From Pseudofrankia saprophytica (GTDB lineage: Bacteria; Actinomycetota; Actinomycetes; Frankiales; Frankiaceae), in the NCBI RefSeq assembly GCF_000235425.2, contig NZ_KI912266.1, positions 4,177,581 to 4,241,580 on the forward strand: a stretch of 64,000 nucleotides of DNA. Reading direction: 5' to 3'. How positions within the stretch are numbered: the stretch's first letter is position 1; each line of letters opens with the position of its first letter. The position numbers and the translations under genes were made by a program. The notes under the pieces are model-generated. The model made no database searches, had not been told where the DNA came from, and was given only the letters and a program-made list of their open reading frames with translations. Below are positions 54,154 through 63,918 of this stretch, piece after piece.

Positions 54154-54432
54154 TCACGATGTTCGTGGTGAGCCCAGCAGGCGCTGGCGTCGTTCGTTGG
54201 TCATGATGGGCCCGAGTTCTCGGTCCCAGAGAAGGCCCATCGGTGCCACGTGGAGCGACGAGAGCGGTTTCCACAGCGGGAGCGCGGCGAGGATCTCCGC
54301 GAACGCCTCGTCGTGGCGGCCTGCCCGAATGAATGTCCGGGCGCGATCCACGCCTGCGGCGAAGCCCGCGGCGTAGGAGAAGTCGGCGTCCAGGCCGCCC
54401 GTGTTCTGATGCTCGCGAGACCGGGAAATCTT
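54154..54432 (-). pseudogene. C-terminal remnant of a hypothetical protein
   Basis: The minus strand reads EHQNTGGLDADFSYAAGFAA and AFAEILAALPLWKPLSSLHV in one frame to a stop at 54154, with good codon bias. Upstream the frame is closed by a TGA at 54433 and no start with SD is present. The family is unknown to me. It looks like the end of a gene whose front is lost. Confidence 0.5.
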
Positions 54433-54498
54433 TCAGGCGGAGGCCGTCGTCGCCCGACTAATCGCCTTCGGATCGCTGAGTGTCTGGCGAGGCACCTC

Positions 54499-55641
54499 CT
54501 ACCGCTCAGGCAGACCCGCTTCCGGTCCCGCCAGGTCCGGCAGGTCGGCGACGTCGAGGGCGTTGGCGAGTGCCCGGCGGCGGATGCGGTCGCCCAGGGC
54601 GTCGGTGTTGTCGACGACTTGGTCCAGGGCGCCGGTGAGCGGACGGGCGCGGAGCCTGGGATCGGTGATCGTGCCGGCCAGGGCGGTGGCGAAGCGGTCA
54701 GCATCGAGGACCTGGAACGGCCGGTCGTGGAAGGGCCGAACCGTGGGATCGACCCAGTCGGTGAGGCCGAGCTCGTTGTGCAGGTCGGCGATGGTCTCGT
54801 AGGCGCGGGTGAGGTGGTGCTCGCGGTCGTGCCAGTCGGTAGCTACCAGGGCCGCGGTCAGTACCGGGGTCAGGACGGCGGCGCGAGGCAGGCGGGCGAA
54901 CGCGCTGCCGAGCCACTTGCTGTACGGGGGATAGACCCGGTTCATCAGCAGGCATAGGCGGACCAGGTCGCGGGTCAGCCGGGCGGTGACGATCGCCGAG
55001 CCGAGGTCGTCACCCACCTCGCCGCAGCGGCCGACGAACGCCTCCTCCTGGCTGATCCGCCGCCACTGGCAGGCCAGCACATGGCGCCATACGTCGTCCG
55101 GGTACCAGGCCAGCGCCTGGCGGGCCTGCTGCAGCTGGCGGAGCCCGTCGTGGAAGACCGCCCCGCTGGTGACCTCGGTCAGGGTCTGCGTCGGCGTGGC
55201 CAGCCAGTCGAGCGTCGTGACGCCGGTCAGCGGGTCGAACCCGAGGTGGCCGGTCAGCCACTCCGTGAGCCCGGCGACGACGACCCCGTGACGGACCGGC
55301 CCGCGGGTCGGCCGCATATGCCGCGTGCCGCGTGCCGCGTTTCCGGCCGGCTCCAGGTTCGTCGGAAAGCCGGCAACCATGGCGGGCAGCCGCTCGGCGA
55401 GCAGCCGGTCCACCGCGCCGCCGTGCGCGGCCAGGTCGTCGGTACGCACGAAGATCTGCAGCCGTGGTCCCCAGTCGTGATCCATCGACCGGGCCGTGTC
55501 GAACCCGAGCACCTCCGATCCCGAACCGATGAGGGCCGCACTGTGCGTCAGCCGTGGGAACTGCCCGCGTAGCAACGGATTCACGGCCTCTTCGTAGAAC
55601 CGCCGGGCCAGCTCCACGCCCGGCAGGAACCCGCTTTCCAT
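54499..55641 (-). CDS. DUF4037-domain protein
   Basis: A 380-residue protein. ALIGSGSEVLGFDTARSMDH and WGPRLQIFVRTDDL match DUF4037, which has a nucleotidyltransferase-like start (GS...D-x-D) followed by an all-helical part. ATG 55641 begins this block; an in-frame extension to 55836 lacks bias. Function unknown. Confidence 0.85.
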   Translation of the reverse strand: MESGFLPGVELARRFYEEAVNPLLRGQFPRLTHSAALIGSGSEVLGFDTARSMDHDWGPRLQIFVRTDDLAAHGGAVDRLLAERLPAMVAGFPTNLEPAGNAARGTRHMRPTRGPVRHGVVVAGLTEWLTGHLGFDPLTGVTTLDWLATPTQTLTEVTSGAVFHDGLRQLQQARQALAWYPDDVWRHVLACQWRRISQEEAFVGRCGEVGDDLGSAIVTARLTRDLVRLCLLMNRVYPPYSKWLGSAFARLPRAAVLTPVLTAALVATDWHDREHHLTRAYETIADLHNELGLTDWVDPTVRPFHDRPFQVLDADRFATALAGTITDPRLRARPLTGALDQVVDNTDALGDRIRRRALANALDVADLPDLAGPEAGLPER

Positions 55642-55720
55642 GGCGGCATCCTGCGCACGGCCGCCGCCGGCCGGCGAGCCAGTTTCTGGCGTCGTCCGAC
55701 CGGCCCTGGCCTGTGTGCCC

Positions 55721-56437
55721 TCAACGGCAGGCCTGTCGTCCGTGCGTCGACGCATCCGCGACGCATTCGCCGAGCAGTAGTGCGGCGACCGCCTCCGGAG
55801 CCTCATGCATCGCGTCGTGGCCGGTCGGGAGGTCATGGACCTGCCACTCGGGATCGGCTTGGAGTCGGGTGCGCAGTTCAGCGAACGGCGTCCGGTCCTC
55901 CCATCCCGAGCAGTAGATGAACTCCCGACGGGGAATGTGGGCGAGCGTGCCTGTGAGCCGGATCGTCTGCAGGAACGAGGCGAGGGGATGGGGGCGGCGG
56001 CGGGGATCGCCGCTGCCGCCGTCCGGCGGTCGGACGGCGTAGCCGGTGGTCGCGGCGCCGGCAGCGAACACTTCCCGGAAGTGCTCGTTCGTTGACGACC
56101 AGCACGACTCGCCGTCGCGCGGTACGTAGGCGTCGAGATGCACCAGTCGTGAGATCCGGCCGTCGGCGCGATCGGCGGCGGCGGCGATCACCATCCCGCC
56201 GTAGCTGTGGCCGACCAGCGTCGCGTTGGTGAGGTGGGTGCGATCAAGGAGCCGCAGTACGTCGTCGGCGTGCGTGGCGAGGTTGGCGGTCGCGACCGTC
56301 GCGTCGTCGTCGTCTGGCCGCAGACCGGTCAGGGTCAGGGCGTGAACGGCATGGCCGGCACGCTCCAGCAGCGGAACCACCGCCTCGAACGACCAGGAGC
56401 CCTTCCAGCCGCCGGGTACGAGGACGAACGTCGCCAT
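55721..56437 (-). CDS. alpha/beta hydrolase
   Basis: A 238-residue hydrolase. FVLVPGGWKGSWSFEAVVP at the start, the nucleophile elbow GHSYGG (Ser78), HLDAYVPRDG and TGHDAMHEAPE (His) match the methylesterase/salicylate-binding-like group. It is divergent from an AraC regulator, with a 23-bp palindrome between. Substrate unknown. Confidence 0.9.
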   Translation of the reverse strand: MATFVLVPGGWKGSWSFEAVVPLLERAGHAVHALTLTGLRPDDDDATVATANLATHADDVLRLLDRTHLTNATLVGHSYGGMVIAAAADRADGRISRLVHLDAYVPRDGESCWSSTNEHFREVFAAGAATTGYAVRPPDGGSGDPRRRPHPLASFLQTIRLTGTLAHIPRREFIYCSGWEDRTPFAELRTRLQADPEWQVHDLPTGHDAMHEAPEAVAALLLGECVADASTHGRQACR

Positions 56438-56464
56438 GCGCTTCTCCCTCTTTCAGGCTTGCGG

Positions 56465-56487
56465 CATCGAGGCACGCTGCCTCGATG
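56465..56487. promoter_or_regulatory. palindrome in the hydrolase/AraC divergent region
   Basis: CATCGAGGCA-CGC-TGCCTCGATG is a perfect 10-bp inverted repeat, 28 bp before the hydrolase start. Candidate operator. Confidence 0.55.
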
Positions 56488-56588
56488 ACAGGTGGTTCAG
56501 CCAGGCGCTCTGCGCGGCTGCGGACCACTCCGCATGAGGCAGTCTCACCAGCTCGAGGTGTGGCTTGCTACCGGTAGGATGCCAATCG

Positions 56589-57434
56589 ATGCCTGTTCGC
56601 CGCCAACCTTCCCTGGTCGCCGGCGTGACGTCGCATGTGTGGCCGTCTGGCGGTCGCCACCTCCGGCCATCCGGCGAAACAAGCGCGGTGCAGTCGCATG
56701 CCAGGGGACACCTGGTGTACGCCGCCAGCGGCGTCCTGGCGGTGCACACCGAGCGCGGAACGTCGATCGTTCCCGCCAACCGGGTCGCCTGGACCCCCGC
56801 CGAGTTCACGCACTATCACCGCGCCCACGGCGACACCGATATGCGGATCGTCTTTCTCTCGCCAGCCCTCGCCCGGCTCATACCAGGCCATCCAGCCGTG
56901 TTCCTGGCCTCCAACCTCGCCCGCGAGGTCCTGCTCGCCCTGACCGGCCCCCGCAACTACGACGCCGCCGCGCCTCACTACAACCGCGCAGCACGCGCTC
57001 GCCTTCTGCGAGTCCTCGTCGATGAACTCCGCGAAGCACACGAACAGCCACTGCACCTGCCGGAGCCACGGGACGACCGACTGCAGGCCATCGCCCGGAT
57101 GCTGCACGAGACGCCGGCGGACAACGCCACGCTGGCCGAACTCGGGAAGGCGGTCGGAGCCAGCACCCGCACCCTCAGCCGACTGTTCCGCGACGAACTC
57201 GGCATGACCTTCTATGAATGGCGCACGCAGCTACGCATCTACCACGCGCTCGTGCTGCTCGCCGACGGCCACGACACCACCCACACCGCCTACGCCTGCG
57301 GATGGGCCAGCCCCAGCGGCTTCATCGCGGCGTTCACCAACATCATCGGAACGACCCCGGGCCGTTACCGAGCCAGTCGCCAGACCACCGCTCAGGCATC
57401 GCAACTCCCGACGGTGGCGAAGTCCTCGGGGTGA
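56589..57434 (+). CDS. AraC-family transcriptional regulator
   Basis: A 281-residue regulator with an N-terminal cupin-type effector domain and two C-terminal helix-turn-helix units (ATLAELGKAVGASTRTLSRL, then GWASPSGFIAAFTNIIGTTP). ATG 56589 has AGGA 9 bp upstream; TTG 56565 is also in frame. It is divergent from the hydrolase. Its 3' end overlaps the convergent monooxygenase by 92 bp. Confidence 0.9.
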   Translation: MPVRRQPSLVAGVTSHVWPSGGRHLRPSGETSAVQSHARGHLVYAASGVLAVHTERGTSIVPANRVAWTPAEFTHYHRAHGDTDMRIVFLSPALARLIPGHPAVFLASNLAREVLLALTGPRNYDAAAPHYNRAARARLLRVLVDELREAHEQPLHLPEPRDDRLQAIARMLHETPADNATLAELGKAVGASTRTLSRLFRDELGMTFYEWRTQLRIYHALVLLADGHDTTHTAYACGWASPSGFIAAFTNIIGTTPGRYRASRQTTAQASQLPTVAKSSG

Positions 57435-58764
57435 TTCGTCTGGCCCCTGAGCGGGCCGCCACCGGGTGGCCGGCCGGCAGCGGCGGGAGGGCGAGCAGGG
57501 TCTCGGCCCCGGCGCTCATGGCGACGTTGAGGGCGCGCAGTGTCGGGCGCAGCGATGTCCCGTCCCAGGCGTGGGAGGCGAGCCTGTCCGTAGCGGCCAG
57601 CAGCGGCAGCGCCAGGCGGTCGCGGGCTCGCTGGTAGCGGGCCAGGGCCGCGTCGAGGTCCGGCCCGGGCGCGGGGCCCGCATCGAGGACGGCGCGGGCG
57701 AGCAGCTCCGCGTCCCGTAGCGCGTCGGAGATCCCGTGGGCGCTCAGCGGGTCGTGGAAGAACCCGGCGTCGCCGGCGAGGGCCCAGCCGGGTCCGAAGG
57801 GGTGGCGCAGGTGGCCGCGGTGGCCGCCGAACCCGGTCAGGCGCCCGGCGAGCTCGGCGGCGGCCAGGCGGTCCGGCAGGTTCGGGGCGGCCGCGGCGAG
57901 CACCGCGTCGAACGCGGCGCGGGCGTCACGAGTCCCGGCACGGACGGAGCGCATCCGCCTGGGTGCGTGCCCGACGAACGCGCAGGTCAGACCATCGTTG
58001 GTCGGGATCAGCCCCGCCGACGCGCCCGGCCCGAAGAACCACTCGTAGCCATCGGTGGGCAGCCCGCGCCAGTAGCCGTACAGGTAGGACCCGGCGGACC
58101 GGCCGACCTGGGCGACCGGCGCGGCCACCGCGCGGGCGACCGTCGAGCCGAGCCCGTCCGCGCCGACCGTCAGCGCGGCCCGCACCAGCACCTCCCGCCC
58201 GGCCCCGCCGCCCGATGTGGGTTGGGCGGCGACGCCGACGACCCGCCCGGAGCCGTCGGTCAGTAGCCGGGTGACCGGCGTCCCGAAGCGGACCTCGGCG
58301 CCGGCACGGCGGGCGGCGTCGACCAGGACCGCGTCGAGCACCGTCCGGCGCGGCGCGTACAGCGCGTCGAGCTCGGCCGCGCCAGGCACCGGCCGCAACG
58401 CCACCCGCACCGTCTCGTCGGGGTGGTGGAGGACGGTGGAACGCACCGGCGGGGTGCCGGCCGCGACGATCGCCTCCAGCAGTCCCCAGCGGTGCAGCTG
58501 CAGCACGCCGCCGCGCATCAGGGCATGGGTGGAGACCGTGTCCGCGCCTTCGGCGGCGCGGTCGAGCAGCAGGACGCGCAGGCCGGCGCGCGCGAGCAGC
58601 ATCGCCGTCGCCGCCCCCGCGCAACGGGCTCCCACCACCACGACGTCACATGGCCGCTTGGCCGCCAGGTGGGATCGTTGTTCGCGGCCGGCCACCCGGG
58701 TCGCCGTCGTCGCCGCTGGCGTCGGTGGCGACGGTAATGACGACGGCGCCGCCAACGCTGTCAT
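57343..58764 (-). CDS. FAD-dependent monooxygenase (geranylgeranyl-reductase-like)
   Basis: A 473-residue flavoprotein. VVVGARCAGAATAMLLARAG near residue 41 is the FAD site, VTVGADGLGSTVAR-type sequence the DG motif, and WALAGDAGFFHDPLSAHGIS the GD motif. ATG 58764 overlaps the stop of the upstream monooxygenase as ATGA. Function in secondary or lipid metabolism is likely; substrate unknown. Confidence 0.88.
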   Translation of the reverse strand: MTALAAPSSLPSPPTPAATTATRVAGREQRSHLAAKRPCDVVVVGARCAGAATAMLLARAGLRVLLLDRAAEGADTVSTHALMRGGVLQLHRWGLLEAIVAAGTPPVRSTVLHHPDETVRVALRPVPGAAELDALYAPRRTVLDAVLVDAARRAGAEVRFGTPVTRLLTDGSGRVVGVAAQPTSGGGAGREVLVRAALTVGADGLGSTVARAVAAPVAQVGRSAGSYLYGYWRGLPTDGYEWFFGPGASAGLIPTNDGLTCAFVGHAPRRMRSVRAGTRDARAAFDAVLAAAAPNLPDRLAAAELAGRLTGFGGHRGHLRHPFGPGWALAGDAGFFHDPLSAHGISDALRDAELLARAVLDAGPAPGPDLDAALARYQRARDRLALPLLAATDRLASHAWDGTSLRPTLRALNVAMSAGAETLLALPPLPAGHPVAARSGARRITPRTSPPSGVAMPERWSGDWLGNGPGSFR

Positions 58765-60137
58765 CGACGGGTCGCCCCGTCGACGGATCTGCCCGCGCGC
58801 GGCCAGGGGATCTGGCCGAGGCAGAGGTGGGTCACCACCGCGCGGGCGTCGTGGCGGACGCCGTCGAGGAAATGCGAGTTGCGTCGGGTCAGGAACGGCA
58901 GGCCGACGACGTAGAGCCCGGGCCGGGCCGTGACGCCGCCGCTCTGGCGGATCCGCCCCGTCGCATCGCGCACGCCCGGGACCTGGAGCCACGGATAGGT
59001 GTGGCGGTAGCCGGTGGCCCAGACGACGGTGCCGATGCCGGCCGCCTTCAGGTCGAGGTGCGTCGGCGCCGGCGCCGCGTCGACCGGGCGGAACGGCTCC
59101 GGGTCGTCGAGCTCGGCGGCGAAACCGCTGCCACGCACGTTCGCCTCGATCCGGTCGAGGATCCGGCGCATCCGCGCGTCGGCGGCCCGGGTCGTGCCCG
59201 CGAGGTCGTCGCAGAACTCGACGCGGTAACCGCTCGCCGCGCGCAGCCGCCCGACCAGGCGAACGCCGGCGTCGGCGAGCAGAGCCAGGTCGAGGTCACG
59301 CCCGGCGACGAGCTGCAGCGACGGCTCGCGGTGTCCCTGCTCGTCGGGCGGCAGGTCCTCCACGCTCCGGTCGAGGATGCCGAGCCTGTCCAGCCACCAC
59401 CAGATGTCCATGCCGCGGTAGGCGCGGGGCAGTCGGCGGTGCTCGCCGACGCTGATCGTGACCGGCCGGCCGGCCCGGACCGCGTCCTCGGCGACCTGCA
59501 GCCCGGACGACGAAGCGCCCACGACGAGCACCCCGCCAGCGGGTAGGCCGCTCGCGCCGCGGTAGTCGGCGGCGTGGAGCTGATGGACGCCGCGGAGCGC
59601 GCCGGCGAGCCCCGCCGGTATCACGGGCTCGTCGCACGCACCCGCCGCGACGACGACGTTGCGGGCCTGGAAGCCGCCCTGGTCGGTGGACACCACGAAC
59701 CGGGAGGGCGGTCCGGGCCGCGCCGCGCCAGCGCCGCCTCGGCCTCCGCGGCGAGCACGGGCCGCGCGGTGGGCGCCGGCCGTACCGGCTGTGTGGCGGG
59801 CGGGCGCGCCGGGCGCGAGGGTGACGGACTCGACGGCCGTGCCCGCCTGGACGGGCGCGTCGAACGACGCCGCGTAGTCCTCGAGGTAGCCGACGAGCTC
59901 GGGGAAGCCCCGGAAACCGTCCGGGTCGTCGCCCTGGTAGGACCAGAACGGCAGCCGGCTCATCCAGTTCGGGGTGAGCAGCCGCTGGGCCTGCCACCGG
60001 TCCCGCCAGCGCTGGCCGACCGCTCCCCGGTCCAGCACGAGGTGCTCCCGACCGGCGGAGGTGAGGCACCTGCTGACGGCGAGGCCGGCCTGCCCTGCGC
60101 CGATCACCACCGTGTCGATGGTCTCCATGGGGCTCAT
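58761..60137 (-). CDS. flavin-containing monooxygenase
   Basis: A 458-residue FMO/Baeyer-Villiger-like enzyme. VVIGAGQAGLAVSRCL at about residue 9 binds FAD, VVGASSSGLQVAEDA binds NADPH, and VWATGYRHTYPWL is the ATGY motif. An Arg/Gly/Ala-rich insertion (about 130-150) is unusual. ATG 60137 has GGAG 7 bp upstream; ATG 60128 is also possible. Coupled to the following flavoprotein gene. Confidence 0.9.
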   Translation of the reverse strand: MSPMETIDTVVIGAGQAGLAVSRCLTSAGREHLVLDRGAVGQRWRDRWQAQRLLTPNWMSRLPFWSYQGDDPDGFRGFPELVGYLEDYAASFDAPVQAGTAVESVTLAPGAPARHTAGTAGAHRAARARRGGRGGAGAARPGPPSRFVVSTDQGGFQARNVVVAAGACDEPVIPAGLAGALRGVHQLHAADYRGASGLPAGGVLVVGASSSGLQVAEDAVRAGRPVTISVGEHRRLPRAYRGMDIWWWLDRLGILDRSVEDLPPDEQGHREPSLQLVAGRDLDLALLADAGVRLVGRLRAASGYRVEFCDDLAGTTRAADARMRRILDRIEANVRGSGFAAELDDPEPFRPVDAAPAPTHLDLKAAGIGTVVWATGYRHTYPWLQVPGVRDATGRIRQSGGVTARPGLYVVGLPFLTRRNSHFLDGVRHDARAVVTHLCLGQIPWPRAGRSVDGATRR

Positions 60138-60673
60138 GTCCTTTCTCCACCGACTCGGATCTCCACCGCCTCGGACGGACGCCGTGTCGGGGCGGCGCCG
60201 GTCAGGCCCCCGGCCGGGGGGCGGCGTCATGCACGGGGGCCTGACCGGCGCCAGGGCGGCCACGCCGGGAGGCAAGCGGCGCGGCCGGGTCTGGTGGTTC
60301 GTTGACGCGGTGGGAGCACGTGGGCCGGAGGCCTCGGCCGGGCCGGCCGGTGTGCTCGTGATGAGGAAGAAGCTAGGAACGGCGCCTTCCCCGGACCTTC
60401 CACCCGTGGGTCGCCCACCTGACACCGCGTCAGGCCCGCGGGAACCGCCCGACCGGCGGGTCCGGCGGGTCCGGCGGGCATGCGGCCGCGCTGGACCCGC
60501 GGGATCCGTCGGGCAGGGCCGCCGCGGTCGGGTCGGCGCGGTGCTATCGGCTGCGTGCCGGACGGTTCGTCTGGTAGGCACGTCCTCGTGGGCGTCCCGG
60601 TCGACCGCCGCGCCCGGGCGTGGCGGCGCGGGCGACCGGCGACCGGCGCGGATGCCGGGAAGGGCGGACGGGC
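60138..60673. other. divergent intergenic region FMO/SDR
   Basis: No gene supported in 536 bp. GGCGGGTCC is repeated near 60455-60480. No promoter is clear. Confidence 0.35.
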
Positions 60674-61408
60674 GTGGGAGTGCTGGACGGCAAGGTCGCC
60701 ATCGTCACCGGGGCGGCGCGCGGGCAGGGGCTCGCGGAGGCGACCCGGTTCGTCGCCGAGGGGGCGAGCGTCGTGCTCGTCGACCGGCTCGACGAGCAGG
60801 GGAAGGCCGCCGCGGACGGGCTCGGCCCCGCCGCCCGCTTCGTGTCCGGCGACGTCGCGTCCGAGCAGACCTGGGCACAGGCCGTGGACACCGCCACCGG
60901 CGAGTTCGGCGGCCTCGACATCCTGGTGAACAACGCGGGTGTCATGGTCAGCCGCGGCCTGGTCGACACCGACGAGGCGACCTTCCGCGACGTGCTGGAC
61001 ACGAACCTGGTCGGCGCCTTCCTGGGGATCCGCGCGGTGGTACCGGCGATGCGGGCCCGCGGCGGCGGCGCGATCGTCAACACCGCGTCCGCCGCGGGGC
61101 TCAAGGCGATGCCGAACGGCTCGGCCTACGTCGCGTCCAAGTTCGGCCTGCGCGGCCTGTCCCGGGCGGCCGCGCTGGAGCTCGGGCGGGACCAGATCCG
61201 GGTCAACTGCGTGTGCCCCGGCCTGGTCCGCACCGAGATGTCCGCCGACCTGCTGCGCTACCACGAGCGGGAGGCGCTCTCCCACATCCCGCTCGGCTTC
61301 GCCGCCGAGCCGACGGACGTGGCGGACCTCGTCCTGTTCCTGGTCAGTGACGCGTCCCGCGCCATCACCGGCGGCGAGTACCTCATCGACGGCGGCTCGA
61401 TCGCCTGA
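60674..61408 (+). CDS. short-chain dehydrogenase/reductase
   Basis: A 244-residue classical SDR with TGAARGQG near residue 12, NNAGVMV near 88, TASAAG and YVASKFG as the catalytic Ser and Tyr/Lys, and CPGLVRTEM. GTG 60674 is used, with GGAAGGG 10 bp upstream; GTG 60680 also fits. It probably oxidises a secondary alcohol with NAD(P). Confidence 0.92.
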   Translation: MGVLDGKVAIVTGAARGQGLAEATRFVAEGASVVLVDRLDEQGKAAADGLGPAARFVSGDVASEQTWAQAVDTATGEFGGLDILVNNAGVMVSRGLVDTDEATFRDVLDTNLVGAFLGIRAVVPAMRARGGGAIVNTASAAGLKAMPNGSAYVASKFGLRGLSRAAALELGRDQIRVNCVCPGLVRTEMSADLLRYHEREALSHIPLGFAAEPTDVADLVLFLVSDASRAITGGEYLIDGGSIA

Positions 61409-61481
61409 CCGTCGCCGTCGCGGCCGTCGCCGCCCGCCCGCCAGCTGGCCCCGCTTCGCCGCCGTGCGCGGCCGGGCCCGG

Positions 61482-62279
61482 TTACTCGGGGTGGTCGGCC
61501 TGGATCTGGTCGCGGCGCTGGGCCATGCGGTCGCGGACGCCGTCGGCACCGTCGCCGGTGAGCAGGGCCAGGTAGCGGGCCGACTCGCCGGTGATGTAGT
61601 CGCCGAGGGGGAGGCGCTCGGCCTCGACGAGGTTGCGCTTCATCTCGCGGATCGCCTCGGGCCGCCGGCCCGCGAGCTGGGTGACCAGGCCGTCCAGCTC
61701 CCGCCGGAACTCGTGGGCCGGCCAGACGCGGCTGACGAAGCCATACTCCCGAGCCTGCTCCGCGTCGATCTTCGGGGCGAGGAACAGCAGCTCCCGGGCG
61801 CGCGCCGCGCCGACGCTGCGCGGCAGCGTCCAGGCCAGGCCCAGCTCGCCCGGCAGCCCGACCGCCAGGAACGCCGTGGCGAACCGGGCCGACGCCGACG
61901 CGACCCGCACGTCACAGGCCGCCGCCCAGGCGAACCCGGCTCCCGCGCAGGCACCGTTGATGGCGGCGACCGTCAGCGCCGGCATCTCGTGCAGCAGCCG
62001 CGCCGAGTGGTACGTCTCCGGGTCGGGCAGCCGGCGCGCGGCTTCGGCGTCCTCGGCGGCGGCACGCAGGTCCGCGCCGGGGCAGAACGCGTCCCCGTTG
62101 CCGGTCAGCACCAGCACGCTGACCGTGTCCAGCGCCGCGAGCTCCGACAGTGCCCCGTACATCTCGACCGCCATGGCGGTGGTGACACCGTTACGCCGGT
62201 CGGGCCGGTTGAACCGCACCCAGGCGACGCGTCCGTCGACCGAGACGTCCAGCGTCTCCCACCGGGTCACGTCACTCAT
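61482..62279 (-). CDS. enoyl-CoA hydratase/isomerase-family protein
   Basis: A 265-residue crotonase-fold protein. The oxyanion hole is at FCPGADLRAA and ACAGAGFAWAAACDVRVAS, and the catalytic Glu at VGLPGELGLAWTLPR. ATG 62279 (MSDVTRWETLDVS) is preferred over 62309. Acts on an acyl-CoA; reaction not decided. Confidence 0.9.
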   Translation of the reverse strand: MSDVTRWETLDVSVDGRVAWVRFNRPDRRNGVTTAMAVEMYGALSELAALDTVSVLVLTGNGDAFCPGADLRAAAEDAEAARRLPDPETYHSARLLHEMPALTVAAINGACAGAGFAWAAACDVRVASASARFATAFLAVGLPGELGLAWTLPRSVGAARARELLFLAPKIDAEQAREYGFVSRVWPAHEFRRELDGLVTQLAGRRPEAIREMKRNLVEAERLPLGDYITGESARYLALLTGDGADGVRDRMAQRRDQIQADHPE

Positions 62280-62484
62280 CGCGTCCCACAACACACCACG
62301 TCCCAGCACCCACAGAGCACCGCCTCAGCCGCGTCACCGATATCCGCCCGGCGAGAACGTGCTTATCAGACGCCCTCACTGACGGGCACCCGAAAGCGGA
62401 CCACGCGGCGGGACCCAGCGGGCGCGGCCGGGACCACCAGGACCACCGGGATCGCCGGGCGCTCCGGGACGGACGGGGCTGAGG

Positions 62485-63918
62485 TCAGCGGTGGTGGAAC
62501 GAGATCGCGTCCTTGCGGACGGCGCCGGTCACGGGGAAGCCGCCGAGGACCAGGGTGCTCCTGGCCCGTTCGGCGAGCTCCGAGTCGACGAGCAGGTCGT
62601 AGCTGTCCGCCCGGTAGACGTGGCTATGCGTCACCCGTTGTCGGCGTCCGCCGGCGAGCGCGCGCGACAGCAGGCCGGCGAAGAGGCCGAGAACGGCGCC
62701 GAACAGCAGGCCCCACAGCGCCAGCGAGAAGGCCGTCCGCAGCGGTGAGACCCAGTCCAGCAGCCCGAAGATCCAGCCGACCAGAGCGCCGGCCACCGCC
62801 CAGCCCCCGACCAGGCGCAGCGTGGAGTCCCACCACGACATCCGCCCGATCGTCTCCACGTTGGTCAGGTTGCGGCCGACGATCGCCGACCGTTCGACCG
62901 GGAAGCGCGCGTCGGCCAGGTAGTCGACCGCGCGCTCGGCCTGGTCGTGGGTCTGGTACGACGCGACCACCTGCTGGGGCGGGAACCGCCAGCTCAGCTC
63001 CTGACCCGGCTTCGCCCCGAACGCGCCGTCGTCAGGGTGGCTGGCGGGGCTGCCGCCACCACTGGCTAACCGGGCCTGGCCGTCGCCCTCCCGGCCGACG
63101 TCGCGGGCGGACCGCGCGTCGCGGCGATCTGTGGGGGTGGGGCCTTGGCCGGCGGCGGGCCGGGGCTCCCGGCGCTTGCCGGCCGGCTTGGCGCCGGGAG
63201 CTGGCCGGGCCGGCCGCGCGGCGGGGCTGGCGGGCCGGCTCGCCTCGGCGCGGGCCGCCTCCTCACGTTCCGCCTCGGCCGCCAGGAACTCCTGGTACCG
63301 GTCCCGGTGGACCGCGTACCGCTCGCCGCGCTCCCGCCCCAGGTCGCTGGCCCGGCCGGCCAGGCCGGCAGGCGGCTGGTCGCCGGTGGGCCACTGGTCG
63401 ACCGCCTGCTCGGCGTTCCCGACGCCGATGACGCTGACCTCAGAGTCGCTGACCTCGGTGGCTCTGACCTCGGTGTCGCTGACCTGGTCGGCGCCGCCGA
63501 AGTCGCCGAGGCGTTCGACGGGAGCCTCGAACACCTCGAAGCCAGCCGGAAGGTCCTGCCCGGACTCCAGGGGTCGCGTGCGCGGGAACTCGACATCCGT
63601 CGCGTTCTCGAGTCCGCGTTGGTCCTGAAACCCGCGTTCGTCCTGGAGTTCGCGTTCGTCCCGGTACTCGAGTTCGCCCAGATGTTCGCGTTCGCCCGGG
63701 TATTCACTGTCCTCGACGCGGACATCGCGCCCGGGCACGCGGACATCGTTCTCCGAGTAACCGCCTCCTCCCTCATGGGCGGGCTCCTCCGGCGGGGCGT
63801 GGTCCTCGCGGCGGCCGCGGTCGTCATCGGACCGCTCCCGTCCGCGGTCGTGCTGGTCGTAGTCCTGTTCGTGCGGGTGCCGCGGCTCGCGCAGTCCCAG
63901 GAACTCGCGCCAACCCAT
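62485..63918 (-). CDS. low-complexity membrane protein with general-stress-protein 17M-like domain
   Basis: A 477-residue protein. The first 300 residues are Asp/Glu/Arg-rich low complexity, with repeats such as DERELQDERG and VSDTEVRATEVSDSEV. From about residue 310, VVASYQTHDQAERAVDYLAD and FPVERSAIVGRNLTNVE match the general stress 17M/YflT-like domain, then two membrane helices and a charged end. ATG 63918 has AGGTGG 6 bp upstream; an earlier in-frame start at 63996 is less likely. Function unknown. Confidence 0.75.
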   Translation of the reverse strand: MGWREFLGLREPRHPHEQDYDQHDRGRERSDDDRGRREDHAPPEEPAHEGGGGYSENDVRVPGRDVRVEDSEYPGEREHLGELEYRDERELQDERGFQDQRGLENATDVEFPRTRPLESGQDLPAGFEVFEAPVERLGDFGGADQVSDTEVRATEVSDSEVSVIGVGNAEQAVDQWPTGDQPPAGLAGRASDLGRERGERYAVHRDRYQEFLAAEAEREEAARAEASRPASPAARPARPAPGAKPAGKRREPRPAAGQGPTPTDRRDARSARDVGREGDGQARLASGGGSPASHPDDGAFGAKPGQELSWRFPPQQVVASYQTHDQAERAVDYLADARFPVERSAIVGRNLTNVETIGRMSWWDSTLRLVGGWAVAGALVGWIFGLLDWVSPLRTAFSLALWGLLFGAVLGLFAGLLSRALAGGRRQRVTHSHVYRADSYDLLVDSELAERARSTLVLGGFPVTGAVRKDAISFHHR

